From contig JAEWLQ010000064.1 in assembly GCA_023457495.1 (NCBI GenBank), forward strand, positions 1 to 10,364: a stretch of 10,364 bases of DNA. Reading direction: 5' to 3'. This DNA comes from Pseudomonadota bacterium (GTDB lineage: Bacteria > Pseudomonadota > Gammaproteobacteria > Steroidobacterales > Steroidobacteraceae). Positions 1 to 7,058 of the stretch are shown piece by piece (within the stretch, counting starts at the first letter, position 1; every line of letters begins with the position of its first letter). The notes beneath the pieces were generated by a model. It did no database searches. It saw nothing but the letters and a program-made list of their open reading frames with translations, and was not told the origin of the DNA. The position numbers and the translations under genes are program-made.

Positions 1-60
1 GGGTTGGGGGGGTGGGGAGGAGGCGCAGCCGGCGAGGAGCAGCGCGAAGAAGGGGGGCAG
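1..60 (-). CDS. Partial lipoprotein N-terminus, start codon not identifiable
   Basis: Read on the minus strand from position 60 to the window edge, the sequence encodes LPPFFALLLAGCASSPPPQP. This is a hydrophobic core followed by a lipobox (LAGC, Cys codon at 27-25) and a Ser/Pro linker, the usual N-terminus of an exported lipoprotein processed by Lgt and Lsp. The body of the protein lies outside the window. No ATG, GTG or TTG occurs in this frame between position 126 and position 60; the only in-frame near-candidates are CTG codons at 75-73 and 60-58. The charged n-region normally expected before the hydrophobic core is also missing. The hairpin at 68-111 sits exactly where the start should be, so the gene may have lost its 5' end to that element, may use a CTG start, or may contain a sequencing error in a C-run. 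Only 20 codons are visible and the region is C-rich, so a chance resemblance remains possible. Confidence 0.4.
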   Translation of the reverse strand, partial: MPPFFALLLAGCASSPPPQP

Positions 61-67
61 GAAGAAT

Positions 68-111
68 GGGGTCAGGCACCATTTCCGGGGACGGAAATGG
101 AGCCAGACCCC
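68..111. repeat. REP-like imperfect palindrome (44 nt)
   Basis: Two stacked stems form one long hairpin. The inner arms CCATTTCCG (79-87) and CGGAAATGG (92-100) are perfectly complementary around a GGGA loop. The outer arms 68-77 and 102-111 pair over ten positions with a single A/A mismatch (74 with 105), and an A/A mismatch (78 with 101) joins the two stems. The GGGGTC / GACCCC ends with an AAATGG core resemble REP-type repeats mobilised by RAYT (TnpA-REP) proteins in Proteobacteria; this family assignment is from memory. It lies 13 bases past the stop of the GGDEF/EAL gene. There is no T-run on either side, so it is not a canonical intrinsic terminator, although it could protect the mRNA 3' end. 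Confidence 0.7.
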
Positions 112-124
112 GGCGCGTCGATTC

Positions 125-2665
125 TCAGCTTGCGGCGCGGGCATCGCCGATCTCGGAGCCGGGCCTGCGCGACTCGAGGATCTCGGTGAGCGCGGCGGCC
201 GACATGGGGCGCGCGAGGAAGAAGCCCTGAGCGGCCTCGCAGCCGCGGGAACGCAGGAATTCGAGCTGCCCGCCCGACTCGACGCCTTCGGCCGTCACGC
301 GTTTTCCAAGGGTGTGCGCCATCGTGATGACGGATTCGACCAGGGCGCCCGCGGATTCGTTCTGCGGCACCTCGTCGAGGAAGCTGCGGTCGAGTTTCAC
401 GGTATGCACGGGATAACGTCGCAGATAGTTCAGCGACGAATACCCGGTGCCGAAATCGTCGAGCGCGAGCTGCACGCCGAGCGCGGCCAGCGCGCGCAGC
501 GGCTCGTCGACTTCAGCGTCGGCGAGCACGGATTCCACCAGCTCGAGCTCGAGACAGCCGGGCTGGATGTGATGCCGGTCGAGCGCGGCCTGCACGAGCC
601 GCACGAAGCCCGCATCCTTGAGCTGCTGCACCGAGACATTCACCGAGAAGGCGCGAGGCGCGATGCCCGCCGCGACCCACTCGGCGTATTGGGCGCAGGC
701 GGTGTCGAGCACGAAACCACCGATGTCGGTGATGAGACCGGAATGTTCGGCGGCGGGGATGAACTCGCCGGGTAGTTTGATGCCGTCGTAACGTGTCTGC
801 CAGCGCAGCAGCGCCTCGACCCCGCACATGCGGTTGTCGGCCAGCGTGAACTGCGGCTGGTAGAACAGCGCGAATTCGCGGCGGCGCAACGCGCGATGCA
901 GGCCGGAATCGGTGAAGCTCGGGCGGCGCTGCGCCATCTCGCGCTCGAAGAACACGGCGCGGCCGCGGCCCTGCGCCTTCGCGCGGTACATCGCGAGGTC
1001 CGCCTGGCGGATCACGTCTTCCAGGTCCACGCCGTCGTCGGGAAACATCGTCACGCCGACGCTGGCGCGCATCTGGTAGTCGCGGCCGCCGAGGTTCGCC
1101 GGCAACGCCAGCGAGCGGATCACCCGGTCGGCGATCTGCCGCACGGTGTCGCAATCGCCGACGTTGCGCAGCAGGACGGTGAACTCGTCGCCGCCGAGAC
1201 GCGCGACGGTATCGCCCTCTTTCGTGCAGGCCTTGAGGCGATGCGCGACGATCGACAGCAACTGGTCGCCGGCGCCGTGGCCGAGCGTGTCGTTGACCCG
1301 TTTGAAATGATCGAGGTCGACGTACATGAGCGCGCCGCGCGTGAGGCCCGTCGAGGCCGCCGCGAGCTCCTGCGAGAGCCGGTCGCGGAACAGCGAGCGG
1401 TTCGGCAGCTGCGTGAGGGGATCGTAATGCGCCTGCCGATAAAGCCGCTCGTCGCGCGCGCTGTTCGAGAGCACCGCGCGCAGCCGCTCGGCGAATGCCG
1501 CGCCGTAACCGGCGGCCGCCGAATCGCGCACCGGCTCCGCGTGATATCCGACGATGAGCATCGCGCTCAGCCGGTCGTCGTCGACCACCGGCCAGGCCCA
1601 GAAGAACTCGGCGCCCGCATCGCGCATCGAGGTGAGGAACGAGTGCCGGCTCTCCTCGACGCGCGCGATGGTGAGTCCCTCCGTGGCCTCGCGTACGGTC
1701 CCGATCATGGCCGGATCGAAGGTCACGCGCTGCACCGGCTGCTCGTCGGCGCCGAGCGCGGCCATGAACAGGCGTCCGTGCGCGTGCGCGGTGGGATCCA
1801 GCAGGATCACGCCCACGCACTGGCTGCGCGTCAGATCGCGGAATTTCGGCAGCACGACATCGAGCGCGCGATCGATTTCACTTGCCGCGAGCAGCGCGCG
1901 GTCGACGTCGCCGAGCATTTCGAAGGCGCGCCAGTCGCGCTGCAGGGACAACGATGTGTGGTTGAACTCGCGTTCGAGCGGCGCGAATTCGTCGATCGCG
2001 AAGCGCGGCAGGGTTTCGAAGCGGCGCTCGCGCAGACGCGCGAGGCCGCGTTGCAGCGCGCGAAGTGACGGCATGTAGCGTTCGCCGATGATCGCGGCCA
2101 CGGCGAAACCGAGCACGATGGTGAGTATCAGCAGTCCGAGCGTGGTGGGCACGAGTTCGGACAACGTCGATCCGAACGGCGCTTCCGGTCCGAACACCAC
2201 CACGATGTCCGCGGTATCCGGTCCCACGGGGCCGCGCGGGGGAACGTGCGTCATGGCGCCACGCCATTCGCGGCCCGCCGCGTACCACGCGAGGATCGTC
2301 GCGCCTCCCGGCGCGTCGACCGCATGCGGCGCGCGGCGGCTGAAGAGCTGCACCAGCTCATCCGGAACGGGGGCGCTGCTGAAGCGGGCGCGACCGGCGG
2401 AGTCGAGCACGACGAGATAGCGGCCATCGAGCCCGCTGGTGAAATCCTTCGGCATCGCCTGCGAATCGAACAGCAGTGTCGACGCCTTCTCGCGCGACAG
2501 CGCGACGAGCTCGAGGTTCTGCAGGTTGGCGCGCCGCTCCTCCGCATCCAGCCAGCGCGACAGCAGCGCGATCGCGACGGGGATGAGCATGGCGAGCGAG
2601 ATGATCACCCACAAACGACGGGTGAGCCCGCTGCGCAAGACAGAGCTGTACGGATTGGAACTCAT
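125..2665 (-). CDS. Membrane GAF-like/GGDEF/EAL cyclic-di-GMP turnover protein
   Basis: This 846-residue sensor is predicted to make and/or break down cyclic di-GMP at the inner membrane. Transmembrane segments lie near residues 18-37 and 171-195 and bracket a periplasmic region of about 130 residues. A HAMP-like linker (about 196-245) and a GAF-like region (about 255-400) follow. The GGDEF domain (about 411-575) has an intact GGDEF signature at 491-495, but the inhibitory I-site position reads KEGD (482-485) instead of RxxD. The EAL domain (about 590-835) keeps EALLRW (617-622), Asn676, the ELVE motif (708-711), DDFGTG (736-741), Lys757, AEGVE (792-796) and the QGF...P ending, so it should be an active phosphodiesterase. 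I chose the ATG at 2665, giving MSSNPYS, rather than the in-frame ATG at 2752. The extra 29 residues are Arg-rich, and the shorter start leaves a normal N-terminus before the first membrane helix, with a weak GGGAA upstream. The signal it senses is unknown. Confidence 0.93.
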   Translation of the reverse strand: MSSNPYSSVLRSGLTRRLWVIISLAMLIPVAIALLSRWLDAEERRANLQNLELVALSREKASTLLFDSQAMPKDFTSGLDGRYLVVLDSAGRARFSSAPVPDELVQLFSRRAPHAVDAPGGATILAWYAAGREWRGAMTHVPPRGPVGPDTADIVVVFGPEAPFGSTLSELVPTTLGLLILTIVLGFAVAAIIGERYMPSLRALQRGLARLRERRFETLPRFAIDEFAPLEREFNHTSLSLQRDWRAFEMLGDVDRALLAASEIDRALDVVLPKFRDLTRSQCVGVILLDPTAHAHGRLFMAALGADEQPVQRVTFDPAMIGTVREATEGLTIARVEESRHSFLTSMRDAGAEFFWAWPVVDDDRLSAMLIVGYHAEPVRDSAAAGYGAAFAERLRAVLSNSARDERLYRQAHYDPLTQLPNRSLFRDRLSQELAAASTGLTRGALMYVDLDHFKRVNDTLGHGAGDQLLSIVAHRLKACTKEGDTVARLGGDEFTVLLRNVGDCDTVRQIADRVIRSLALPANLGGRDYQMRASVGVTMFPDDGVDLEDVIRQADLAMYRAKAQGRGRAVFFEREMAQRRPSFTDSGLHRALRRREFALFYQPQFTLADNRMCGVEALLRWQTRYDGIKLPGEFIPAAEHSGLITDIGGFVLDTACAQYAEWVAAGIAPRAFSVNVSVQQLKDAGFVRLVQAALDRHHIQPGCLELELVESVLADAEVDEPLRALAALGVQLALDDFGTGYSSLNYLRRYPVHTVKLDRSFLDEVPQNESAGALVESVITMAHTLGKRVTAEGVESGGQLEFLRSRGCEAAQGFFLARPMSAAALTEILESRRPGSEIGDARAAS

Positions 2666-2787
2666 CGTTTCCCGAACGTGGGTTGCGTCCCCGCCACGCG
2701 ATCGGCGAGGCGCGCAAACACGTTGGACTTTACGGAATGCGACTGCGCGCAAATGCGCGCCGCGTCACGGTTGCGGGCGCATCCGGA

Positions 2788-3507
2788 TCAGCGGGGGCCC
2801 TTTTGAGCGTCTTGCACCGGAATGGGCTGCGCCGAACGCACCTCGGCGAGCTGCCGCAGTGCACCGTAGGTGTAGCGGTAGACGCCACGCCGTCCGCCGC
2901 GCGCCGCGCCTAACATCGCGCGCGCCACGGTCTGCGCCGGAATGGGGCGCAATGCCTCGCGTGCTCCCATGAGCATCGGTCCGTAGACCGGCGCAAAAAG
3001 CTTGGCGAGGTCCTCGAGAAAACGTCCCGACCGGCGCTCGCCTAACAACAGGCTCGGCTGCATGATGTCCACGGAGGCGAAGCCGAGATCCGCGATGGCC
3101 TCTTCCATCTCACCCTTGGTGCGCAGGTAGAAATTCTTCGAAGCGGAATCGGCCCGCGCGGAGGACACCACCACGAATCGCGTGGCCTGGGCCGCGCGCG
3201 CCGCGCGCGCGAAGTACAACACCGCATCGACGTCGACCGCGCGGAATGCCTCCTGCGAGCCCGCTTCGGCGATCGTCGTCCCGATGCAGCAGAAGGCGTC
3301 CTGCGCCGTGAGCCCCTGCAACTGCTCCGCCATGCGCGGAAAGGTCACGATGCGGTTGGCGAGCCTCGGATGCTCCCTGCCGAGCGGCCGGCGAGTGAGC
3401 GCGAACACGCGCGAGTAGTCAGGCGCATCCAGCAGGCAGTCGAGGAGATGTCCGCCGACCAGGCCCGTGGCGCCGGCCAGCAATGCGATCTTGGGTGTCG
3501 TGCTCAC
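2788..3507 (-). CDS. Atypical short-chain dehydrogenase / NAD(P)-binding epimerase-like protein
   Basis: A 239-residue Rossmann-fold protein. The dinucleotide-binding glycine motif GATGLVGG (12-19) is at the N-terminus, the mid-domain strand CCIGTT is at 73-78, a Ser pair is at 115-116 after the VVV strand, and the SDR catalytic pair YxxxK is Tyr127/Lys131. Length and motifs match the small atypical SDRs related to HTATIP2/TIP30 and bacterial 'NAD-dependent epimerase' homologues, whose substrates are mostly unknown. Translation is taken from a GTG at 3507, the only start that keeps the complete Rossmann motif; no convincing Shine-Dalgarno precedes it. It begins 27 bases after the TRIC-family gene and is likely cotranscribed with it, possibly through translational coupling. 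The next gene downstream starts 122 bases after its stop. Two rare TTA leucine codons (in LLLGERR and AMLGAAR) stand out in a GC-rich gene. Confidence 0.88.
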   Translation of the reverse strand: MSTTPKIALLAGATGLVGGHLLDCLLDAPDYSRVFALTRRPLGREHPRLANRIVTFPRMAEQLQGLTAQDAFCCIGTTIAEAGSQEAFRAVDVDAVLYFARAARAAQATRFVVVSSARADSASKNFYLRTKGEMEEAIADLGFASVDIMQPSLLLGERRSGRFLEDLAKLFAPVYGPMLMGAREALRPIPAQTVARAMLGAARGGRRGVYRYTYGALRQLAEVRSAQPIPVQDAQKGPR

Positions 3508-3534
3508 GCGCGCGAGCTTAACAAGATTTTTCGC

Positions 3535-4155
3535 TCACTCGCCGCGATGGGAGCCGATACCGCGAGCGCTCGGCATGTGCCAGTTGAAGCGCAACGCGAG
3601 AATGCGCAGGACGAAACACAGCGCCGCGGCCGCGATCCCCGTGGGCACTTCCGGCCATCCGAGCCAGTCGCCCACCACGACCGTCACCGCCGCCGCGAGC
3701 GCGGCCAACGCATAGATGTCGCCGACCAGCACTTCCGGCACTCGCGTGAGCAGCAGGTCGCGGATCACGCCGCCACCGATGCCGGTCAGCATTCCGAGCA
3801 GGGCGCTCATCAACGGGGACAGGCCGAAGTCGAGCGCACGCTGGGCGCCGGCGACGGCAAACAACCCCAGTCCCGCGGCGTCGAACACGCGCACCGGGTT
3901 GCGCAGCCGCTCGATCAGCGGATGCCAGGCGAAGGTGACGAAACCGGCCAGCAGCGCCGAACCCACGTAGCGCCAGTCCTGGAAGGAGGCGGGTGGCACG
4001 GCGCCGATCAGCAGGTCGCGCAGGATGCCGCCGGACAGCGCGGTCGAAACGGCCAGGACCATGACGCCAAACAGGTCCAGGCCCTTGCGCACCCCGGCCA
4101 GGCCGCCGGCCAGTGCGAATATGAAGACGCCGATGAGATCGAGCGCTAACAACAT
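3535..4155 (-). CDS. UPF0126 / TRIC-family membrane protein (YicG/YadS-like)
   Basis: A 206-residue, very hydrophobic protein with about seven predicted membrane segments and an internal duplication. Each half carries the family signature of glycines followed by Arg-Asp: GGILRD (42-47) and GGGVIRD (127-133). This repeat defines bacterial UPF0126 proteins, which are structurally related to TRIC (trimeric intracellular cation) channels. Bacterial members have been proposed as cation channels, or in some cases glycine transporters, so the transported substrate cannot be told from sequence. The start is the ATG at 4155, which places the first helix directly at the N-terminus; no clear Shine-Dalgarno is visible. 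It lies 30 bases after the flavin reductase gene and 27 bases before the SDR gene, so it is probably the second gene of a four-gene transcript. The C-terminal tail after residue 190 is short and cationic. Confidence 0.93.
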   Translation of the reverse strand: MLLALDLIGVFIFALAGGLAGVRKGLDLFGVMVLAVSTALSGGILRDLLIGAVPPASFQDWRYVGSALLAGFVTFAWHPLIERLRNPVRVFDAAGLGLFAVAGAQRALDFGLSPLMSALLGMLTGIGGGVIRDLLLTRVPEVLVGDIYALAALAAAVTVVVGDWLGWPEVPTGIAAAALCFVLRILALRFNWHMPSARGIGSHRGE

Positions 4156-4185
4156 GGGCGGCCACTATGCCCAGTCGGCGCGGGA

Positions 4186-4737
4186 TCAGCTAGTGAGGCG
4201 CTTCACCCATGCGACGTACTTGTCCATCCATGAATGCAGGAACTTGCGCGTCTCCGGGTGCGCGATGTTGCCGGCCTCGTCGAAGGTACCGTCCCTCACG
4301 TGGATGTACGCCTCCGGTTGTCCCAGGGTCGGCATGTCGAGATAGGCGAGGATGGTGCGCAGATGCAGCTGGGCCACCGCGGTGCTGATCGCCCCGGGCG
4401 AACAGCCGATGATGCCCGCGGGTTTGCCGGCCCAAGCGCTGTGTCCGTAGGGGCGCGACGCATGGTCGATGGCGTTCTTGAGTACGCCGGGCACCGAGCG
4501 GTTGTATTCGGGCGTCACGAACATGACGGCATCGACCGTGCGGATCTCCGCCTTGAACCGCTGCACCTCGGGGGCCTGGTCGGCGTCGTCGTCCTGGTCG
4601 TAGAGCGGCAGGTCGCCGATCTTCAATTCCTTGAAAGTGAAATCCGGGGGCGCGAGCCTGATCAGTGCATGGGCCAGCTTGCGGTTGAAGGACTCAGCGC
4701 GAAGGCTGCCTACGACGTACCCGATCTGTCTGGACAT
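4186..4737 (-). CDS. NAD(P)H-dependent FMN reductase, YieF/ChrR-like
   Basis: A 183-residue flavodoxin-fold oxidoreductase. The FMN phosphate-binding loop GSLRAESFN lies at 10-18. The flavin-ring contact motif TPEYNRSVPG lies at 75-84 and is followed by LKNAID (86-91), exactly as in E. coli YieF (ChrR) and related quinone/azo/chromate reductases. Length is normal for the family (about 185). Such enzymes reduce quinones, and incidentally chromate or nitro compounds, by two-electron transfer using NAD(P)H, and protect against oxidative stress; the natural substrate here is not determined. The start is secure: the ATG at 4737 is preceded by a full AGGAGG at 4747-4742, four bases away. It is the first gene of the leftward operon and divergent from the TPR gene. 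Confidence 0.95.
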   Translation of the reverse strand: MSRQIGYVVGSLRAESFNRKLAHALIRLAPPDFTFKELKIGDLPLYDQDDDADQAPEVQRFKAEIRTVDAVMFVTPEYNRSVPGVLKNAIDHASRPYGHSAWAGKPAGIIGCSPGAISTAVAQLHLRTILAYLDMPTLGQPEAYIHVRDGTFDEAGNIAHPETRKFLHSWMDKYVAWVKRLTS

Positions 4738-4741
4738 TCGG

Positions 4742-4747
4742 CCTCCT
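4742..4747 (-). promoter_or_regulatory. Strong Shine-Dalgarno of the flavin reductase gene
   Basis: CCTCCT on the plus strand reads AGGAGG on the minus strand, four bases before the ATG at 4737. It is the only perfect six-base Shine-Dalgarno I found in the window; most other genes here have weak sites, so this gene may be translated more strongly than its operon partners. Confidence 0.75.
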
Positions 4748-4766
4748 GGTCGCGGAAATATCGCAG

Positions 4767-4795
4767 ATTCTCGGTGTCATTCTGTAGGAGGGCAA
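4767..4795 (-). promoter_or_regulatory. Candidate sigma-70 promoter for the leftward reductase operon
   Basis: On the minus strand, TTGCCC (4795-4790; four of six matches to TTGACA) is followed by a 17-base spacer and GAGAAT (4772-4767; four of six matches to TATAAT). Transcription would begin near 4760 and give a short leader ending in the AGGAGG site. The spacing is ideal but the boxes are only partial matches, so this is a candidate rather than a firm call. Confidence 0.3.
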
Positions 4796-4848
4796 CGCGG
4801 CCTGAGTCCCACTCCACGGGAGTTTGAAAAGCGGTAGAGTCAGTCCTC

Positions 4849-6282
4849 ATGCCTCCACGCACAAGAATCGGGTGGCTCGTGGCCACCGTCGCCGCCTTGA
4901 TAGGGCCGGTCTTCGCCGTCTCCGACACCGAACGCATCGCGGTGTACAAGGATTTCCGCGCGCAATTCGACTCGCGCCAATACGCCGCGGCGCAGCCGCT
5001 GGCCGAGCGCCTGGTCCAGCTCACCGAGGAACAATACGGGCCGGAAGAACTGCAGCTCTCCAATCCCCTCACGAATCTCGCGACGGTTCTTTACAAGCTC
5101 GGCAATTACCCCGCGGCCATCGAGAACTACCAGCGCGCGCTGCGCATCCTGCAGGCGAAATCCACGCTCAACGACAAGCAGCAGATCCTTCCACTGCACG
5201 GCCTGGGCATCGCCTTCCTGGGCGCGAAGGACCCGGAATCGGCCGTCGTGGCGCTCAAGCGGGCCGCCGACCTGTCGCGCAATACCGATGGTCTCTACAA
5301 CATCGGACAGATCGAGTTCATCGATCCGCTGATCGACGCCTATCTTTCCACCGGCCGCTACCTCGAGGCCGAGAAGGAGGCGATGTACGCCCTGCGGGTC
5401 GAGGAAGCCGCCTATGGACGCAACTCGCTCAAGTTGCTCGACCGGCTCGACAAGCTCGCCCGCTGGTTCGAATACGATCGCCGCTTCACCAGCGAGCGCA
5501 ACGCCTATGACCGTTCGCTGAGCATCCTCACGCGCCACGCGCCCCCGAACGACCTGCGACGCGTCGCGCCGCTGCGCGGCATCGGGCGCGCCTACCGCCT
5601 CGAGCAGTTCTACGGCGTCGAGGGCGCCGACACCGGTTCCACGTTCAACACCGGGGGACCGGGCGCGGGCGTGGTTCCGGAAGGCACTCAGCAAAGGCGC
5701 GGGGAAACGTCCCTGATAACCGCGCTCGAGATCATCGATTCGAACTCGCCGGTCGATCAGAAGCTGCGTGGCGAGGTACTGACCGACCTCGCGGACTGGT
5801 ACCTGGTGACGAACATCACCCGGCGCGCGTACGAGACGTATGCCGCCGCGTGGCAGTCACTGGCCGCGGCGGGCGACACCAAGTTGCTCGAAGCCCCCCG
5901 CCTGCTCGCCTATCGGCCATCCGTGAGCAACGTCGACCGTTCCCAGCTGGATCCGGCCGAATCGGTCGTCAAGGTCGTGGAACTGCGCTTCACCGTGGAT
6001 CGCGACGGGCGCGTCGACGACGTCACCTCACCGACCACCGACGTGCCGGAATCGATCGTGCGCAATTCGATGAGCTCGATGAAGCGCGCCCGTTATGCGC
6101 CGCGCATCGAAAACGGCGCGGCGGCCGCCACGCCCAACGTGGAATTCCAGGAGCGCGTGATGATCAGGGCGCAGTCGCCGCCTGCTGCTGCGCCGGAATC
6201 TGCGGAGAAGCCTGCTCAGGCGCCGGCGGAGACTCCTCCGGCTGCGGAGCCGGAGCAGCCGGCGGAACCGAAACCGGAGTAG
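4849..6282 (+). CDS. Exported TPR protein with TonB-C-like domain and Pro/Ala/Glu tail
   Basis: A 477-residue protein beginning with a signal peptide (Arg4/Arg6, hydrophobic core 8-20, likely cleavage near PVFA at 20-23), so it should act in the periplasm or at the outer membrane. Helical TPR-like repeats occupy about 33-230, most clearly 70-102, 116-143 and 158-190, with another helical pair at about 309-342. A Gly-rich loop (about 258-282) interrupts them. Residues about 372-442 resemble the C-terminal domain of TonB-family transducers: the strand VVELRFTVDRDGRVDDV, then a helix and the RYAP turn. Unlike TonB, the protein has no N-terminal membrane anchor beyond the cleavable signal. The tail from 443 is Pro/Ala/Glu repeats and lies inside the antisense overlap with the neighbouring lipoprotein gene. 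The ATG at 4849 has only a weak upstream site. Exact function unknown; protein-protein interaction is likely. Confidence 0.85.
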   Translation: MPPRTRIGWLVATVAALIGPVFAVSDTERIAVYKDFRAQFDSRQYAAAQPLAERLVQLTEEQYGPEELQLSNPLTNLATVLYKLGNYPAAIENYQRALRILQAKSTLNDKQQILPLHGLGIAFLGAKDPESAVVALKRAADLSRNTDGLYNIGQIEFIDPLIDAYLSTGRYLEAEKEAMYALRVEEAAYGRNSLKLLDRLDKLARWFEYDRRFTSERNAYDRSLSILTRHAPPNDLRRVAPLRGIGRAYRLEQFYGVEGADTGSTFNTGGPGAGVVPEGTQQRRGETSLITALEIIDSNSPVDQKLRGEVLTDLADWYLVTNITRRAYETYAAAWQSLAAAGDTKLLEAPRLLAYRPSVSNVDRSQLDPAESVVKVVELRFTVDRDGRVDDVTSPTTDVPESIVRNSMSSMKRARYAPRIENGAAAATPNVEFQERVMIRAQSPPAAAPESAEKPAQAPAETPPAAEPEQPAEPKPE

Positions 6283-7024
6283 GCGTCGGCGCGGACGTAT
6301 TCGGCGCCTGCACCACCGGCGGATCGTTGATCGGAACCGCTTCGATGGTGACATCGGCCGTCGCGGCCTGCTCTTCGACCGAACCCGGCACCGGCGCGGC
6401 CTTGGGCTGAAGCGCCTGTGATGCCAGCAAGGGCTTCGCTACTTCCAGCGTATTGAACTGCGTCAGGAATTTCGCGGCCGCGTCCCGCATCGCCGCGTAG
6501 CCCGCCATGCTGAGCTCTTCTTCGCCGTTGCCGATCTGCGGAGCCGGTCCGCTGCCGTAGCCGGTGAGCGTCAGCGTGTCGATGTGTTCGCCCGTGGGCG
6601 CGTAGATGAGGATCTGGTAGCGGATGGTGACCGCGCAGTACACGCCGCCGGTTTCCTTCGCCATCGCGAACGAGAACTGCTCGATGCGCGGTTCGAAGAT
6701 CGCGAGCAGGCCGGGCGCGACGCGGGCCTCGTCGACGCTGTCGAACATCTGCGCCTCGGCGAACGCCTGCTCGAACACCTGCTTGACCATGTGCTTGTGC
6801 CCGGGACCGAGCTCGGCCTCGTAATCGACGCTGGCGCGCGATTCCTTGTGCACGTAGTTGGCCATCTCGGTCGACACGACGACACCCACCTTCGCGGGCG
6901 TGCGGACGATCAGCGCCTGGGGCAACTCGCCCTCGGGCCGCACGGCCACCTTCATGCAGCCGGTGAACAGCAGCAGACACGCCGCCATCGTGGTAGTTAG
7001 TATCTGGTGGCGGCGCGGGTGCAT
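6164..7024 (-). CDS. Predicted lipoprotein of unknown function with Pro/Gln-rich tail
   Basis: A 286-residue lipoprotein. The basic n-region (MHPRRH), a hydrophobic stretch and the lipobox FTGC, with Cys23 as lipidation site, predict export and lipid anchoring. Met at +2 suggests outer-membrane sorting. The -3 residue is Phe rather than the usual Leu. The globular part spans about residues 25-205 and I do not recognise its family; alternating strands and helices make it loosely reminiscent of YajG/LptE-like lipoproteins, which is only an impression. From about residue 205 the chain becomes Pro/Ala/Gln/Thr-rich, as in a periplasm-spanning linker. The start could also be the ATG at 7039, five residues earlier; 7024 is preferred because an AGG lies about seven bases upstream and Arg residues follow at once. 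It begins 34 bases after the vWA gene, and its last 119 bases overlap the TPR gene in antisense. Rare codons ATA CTA ACT occur at codons 8-10. Confidence 0.82.
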   Translation of the reverse strand: MHPRRHQILTTTMAACLLLFTGCMKVAVRPEGELPQALIVRTPAKVGVVVSTEMANYVHKESRASVDYEAELGPGHKHMVKQVFEQAFAEAQMFDSVDEARVAPGLLAIFEPRIEQFSFAMAKETGGVYCAVTIRYQILIYAPTGEHIDTLTLTGYGSGPAPQIGNGEEELSMAGYAAMRDAAAKFLTQFNTLEVAKPLLASQALQPKAAPVPGSVEEQAATADVTIEAVPINDPPVVQAPNTSAPTPTPVSVPPAAPAPQPEESPPAPEQASPQIPAQQQAATAP

Positions 7025-7058
7025 GTTGGAACCTGGCATGTGGCGCGAGGTAGGTGGA

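Noticed and set aside
1..20. G-quadruplex-like G runs at the left edge
   Set aside because: The four G runs meet a simple quadruplex pattern, but they are the complement of Pro codons in the putative lipoprotein linker, so coding bias explains them.
896..2068. Plus-strand open frame of 390 codons
   Set aside because: It is antisense to the well-supported GGDEF/EAL gene and its Arg/Ala/His-rich composition is typical of a shadow frame in GC-rich DNA.
2666..2752. Longer start (ATG at 2752) for the GGDEF/EAL gene
   Set aside because: It adds 29 Arg-rich residues with no Shine-Dalgarno or domain support; the ATG at 2665 gives a normal cytoplasmic N-terminus ahead of the first membrane helix.
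2745..2760. GCGCGC-AAAT-GCGCGC inverted repeat as a terminator after the SDR gene
   Set aside because: There is no T-run after it on either strand, and such GC repeats are expected by chance in this sequence.
3518..4165. Alternative minus-strand frame over the TRIC gene
   Set aside because: Its product is Arg/Ala-rich and lacks membrane helices, whereas the 3535-4155 frame gives a full UPF0126 protein with both GG..RD repeats.
4811..4823. ACTCC-ACG-GGAGT inverted repeat as an operator
   Set aside because: Five-base arms with a three-base loop are too short to support a regulator site without a known motif.
4824..4840. TTGAAA and TAGAGT as a promoter for the TPR gene
   Set aside because: The boxes are only five bases apart and too close to the ATG; no convincing plus-strand promoter is visible in the 111-base spacer.
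7025..7039. Upstream ATG (7039) as start of the lipoprotein
   Set aside because: It has no Shine-Dalgarno and adds only five neutral residues before the basic n-region; it cannot be fully excluded.
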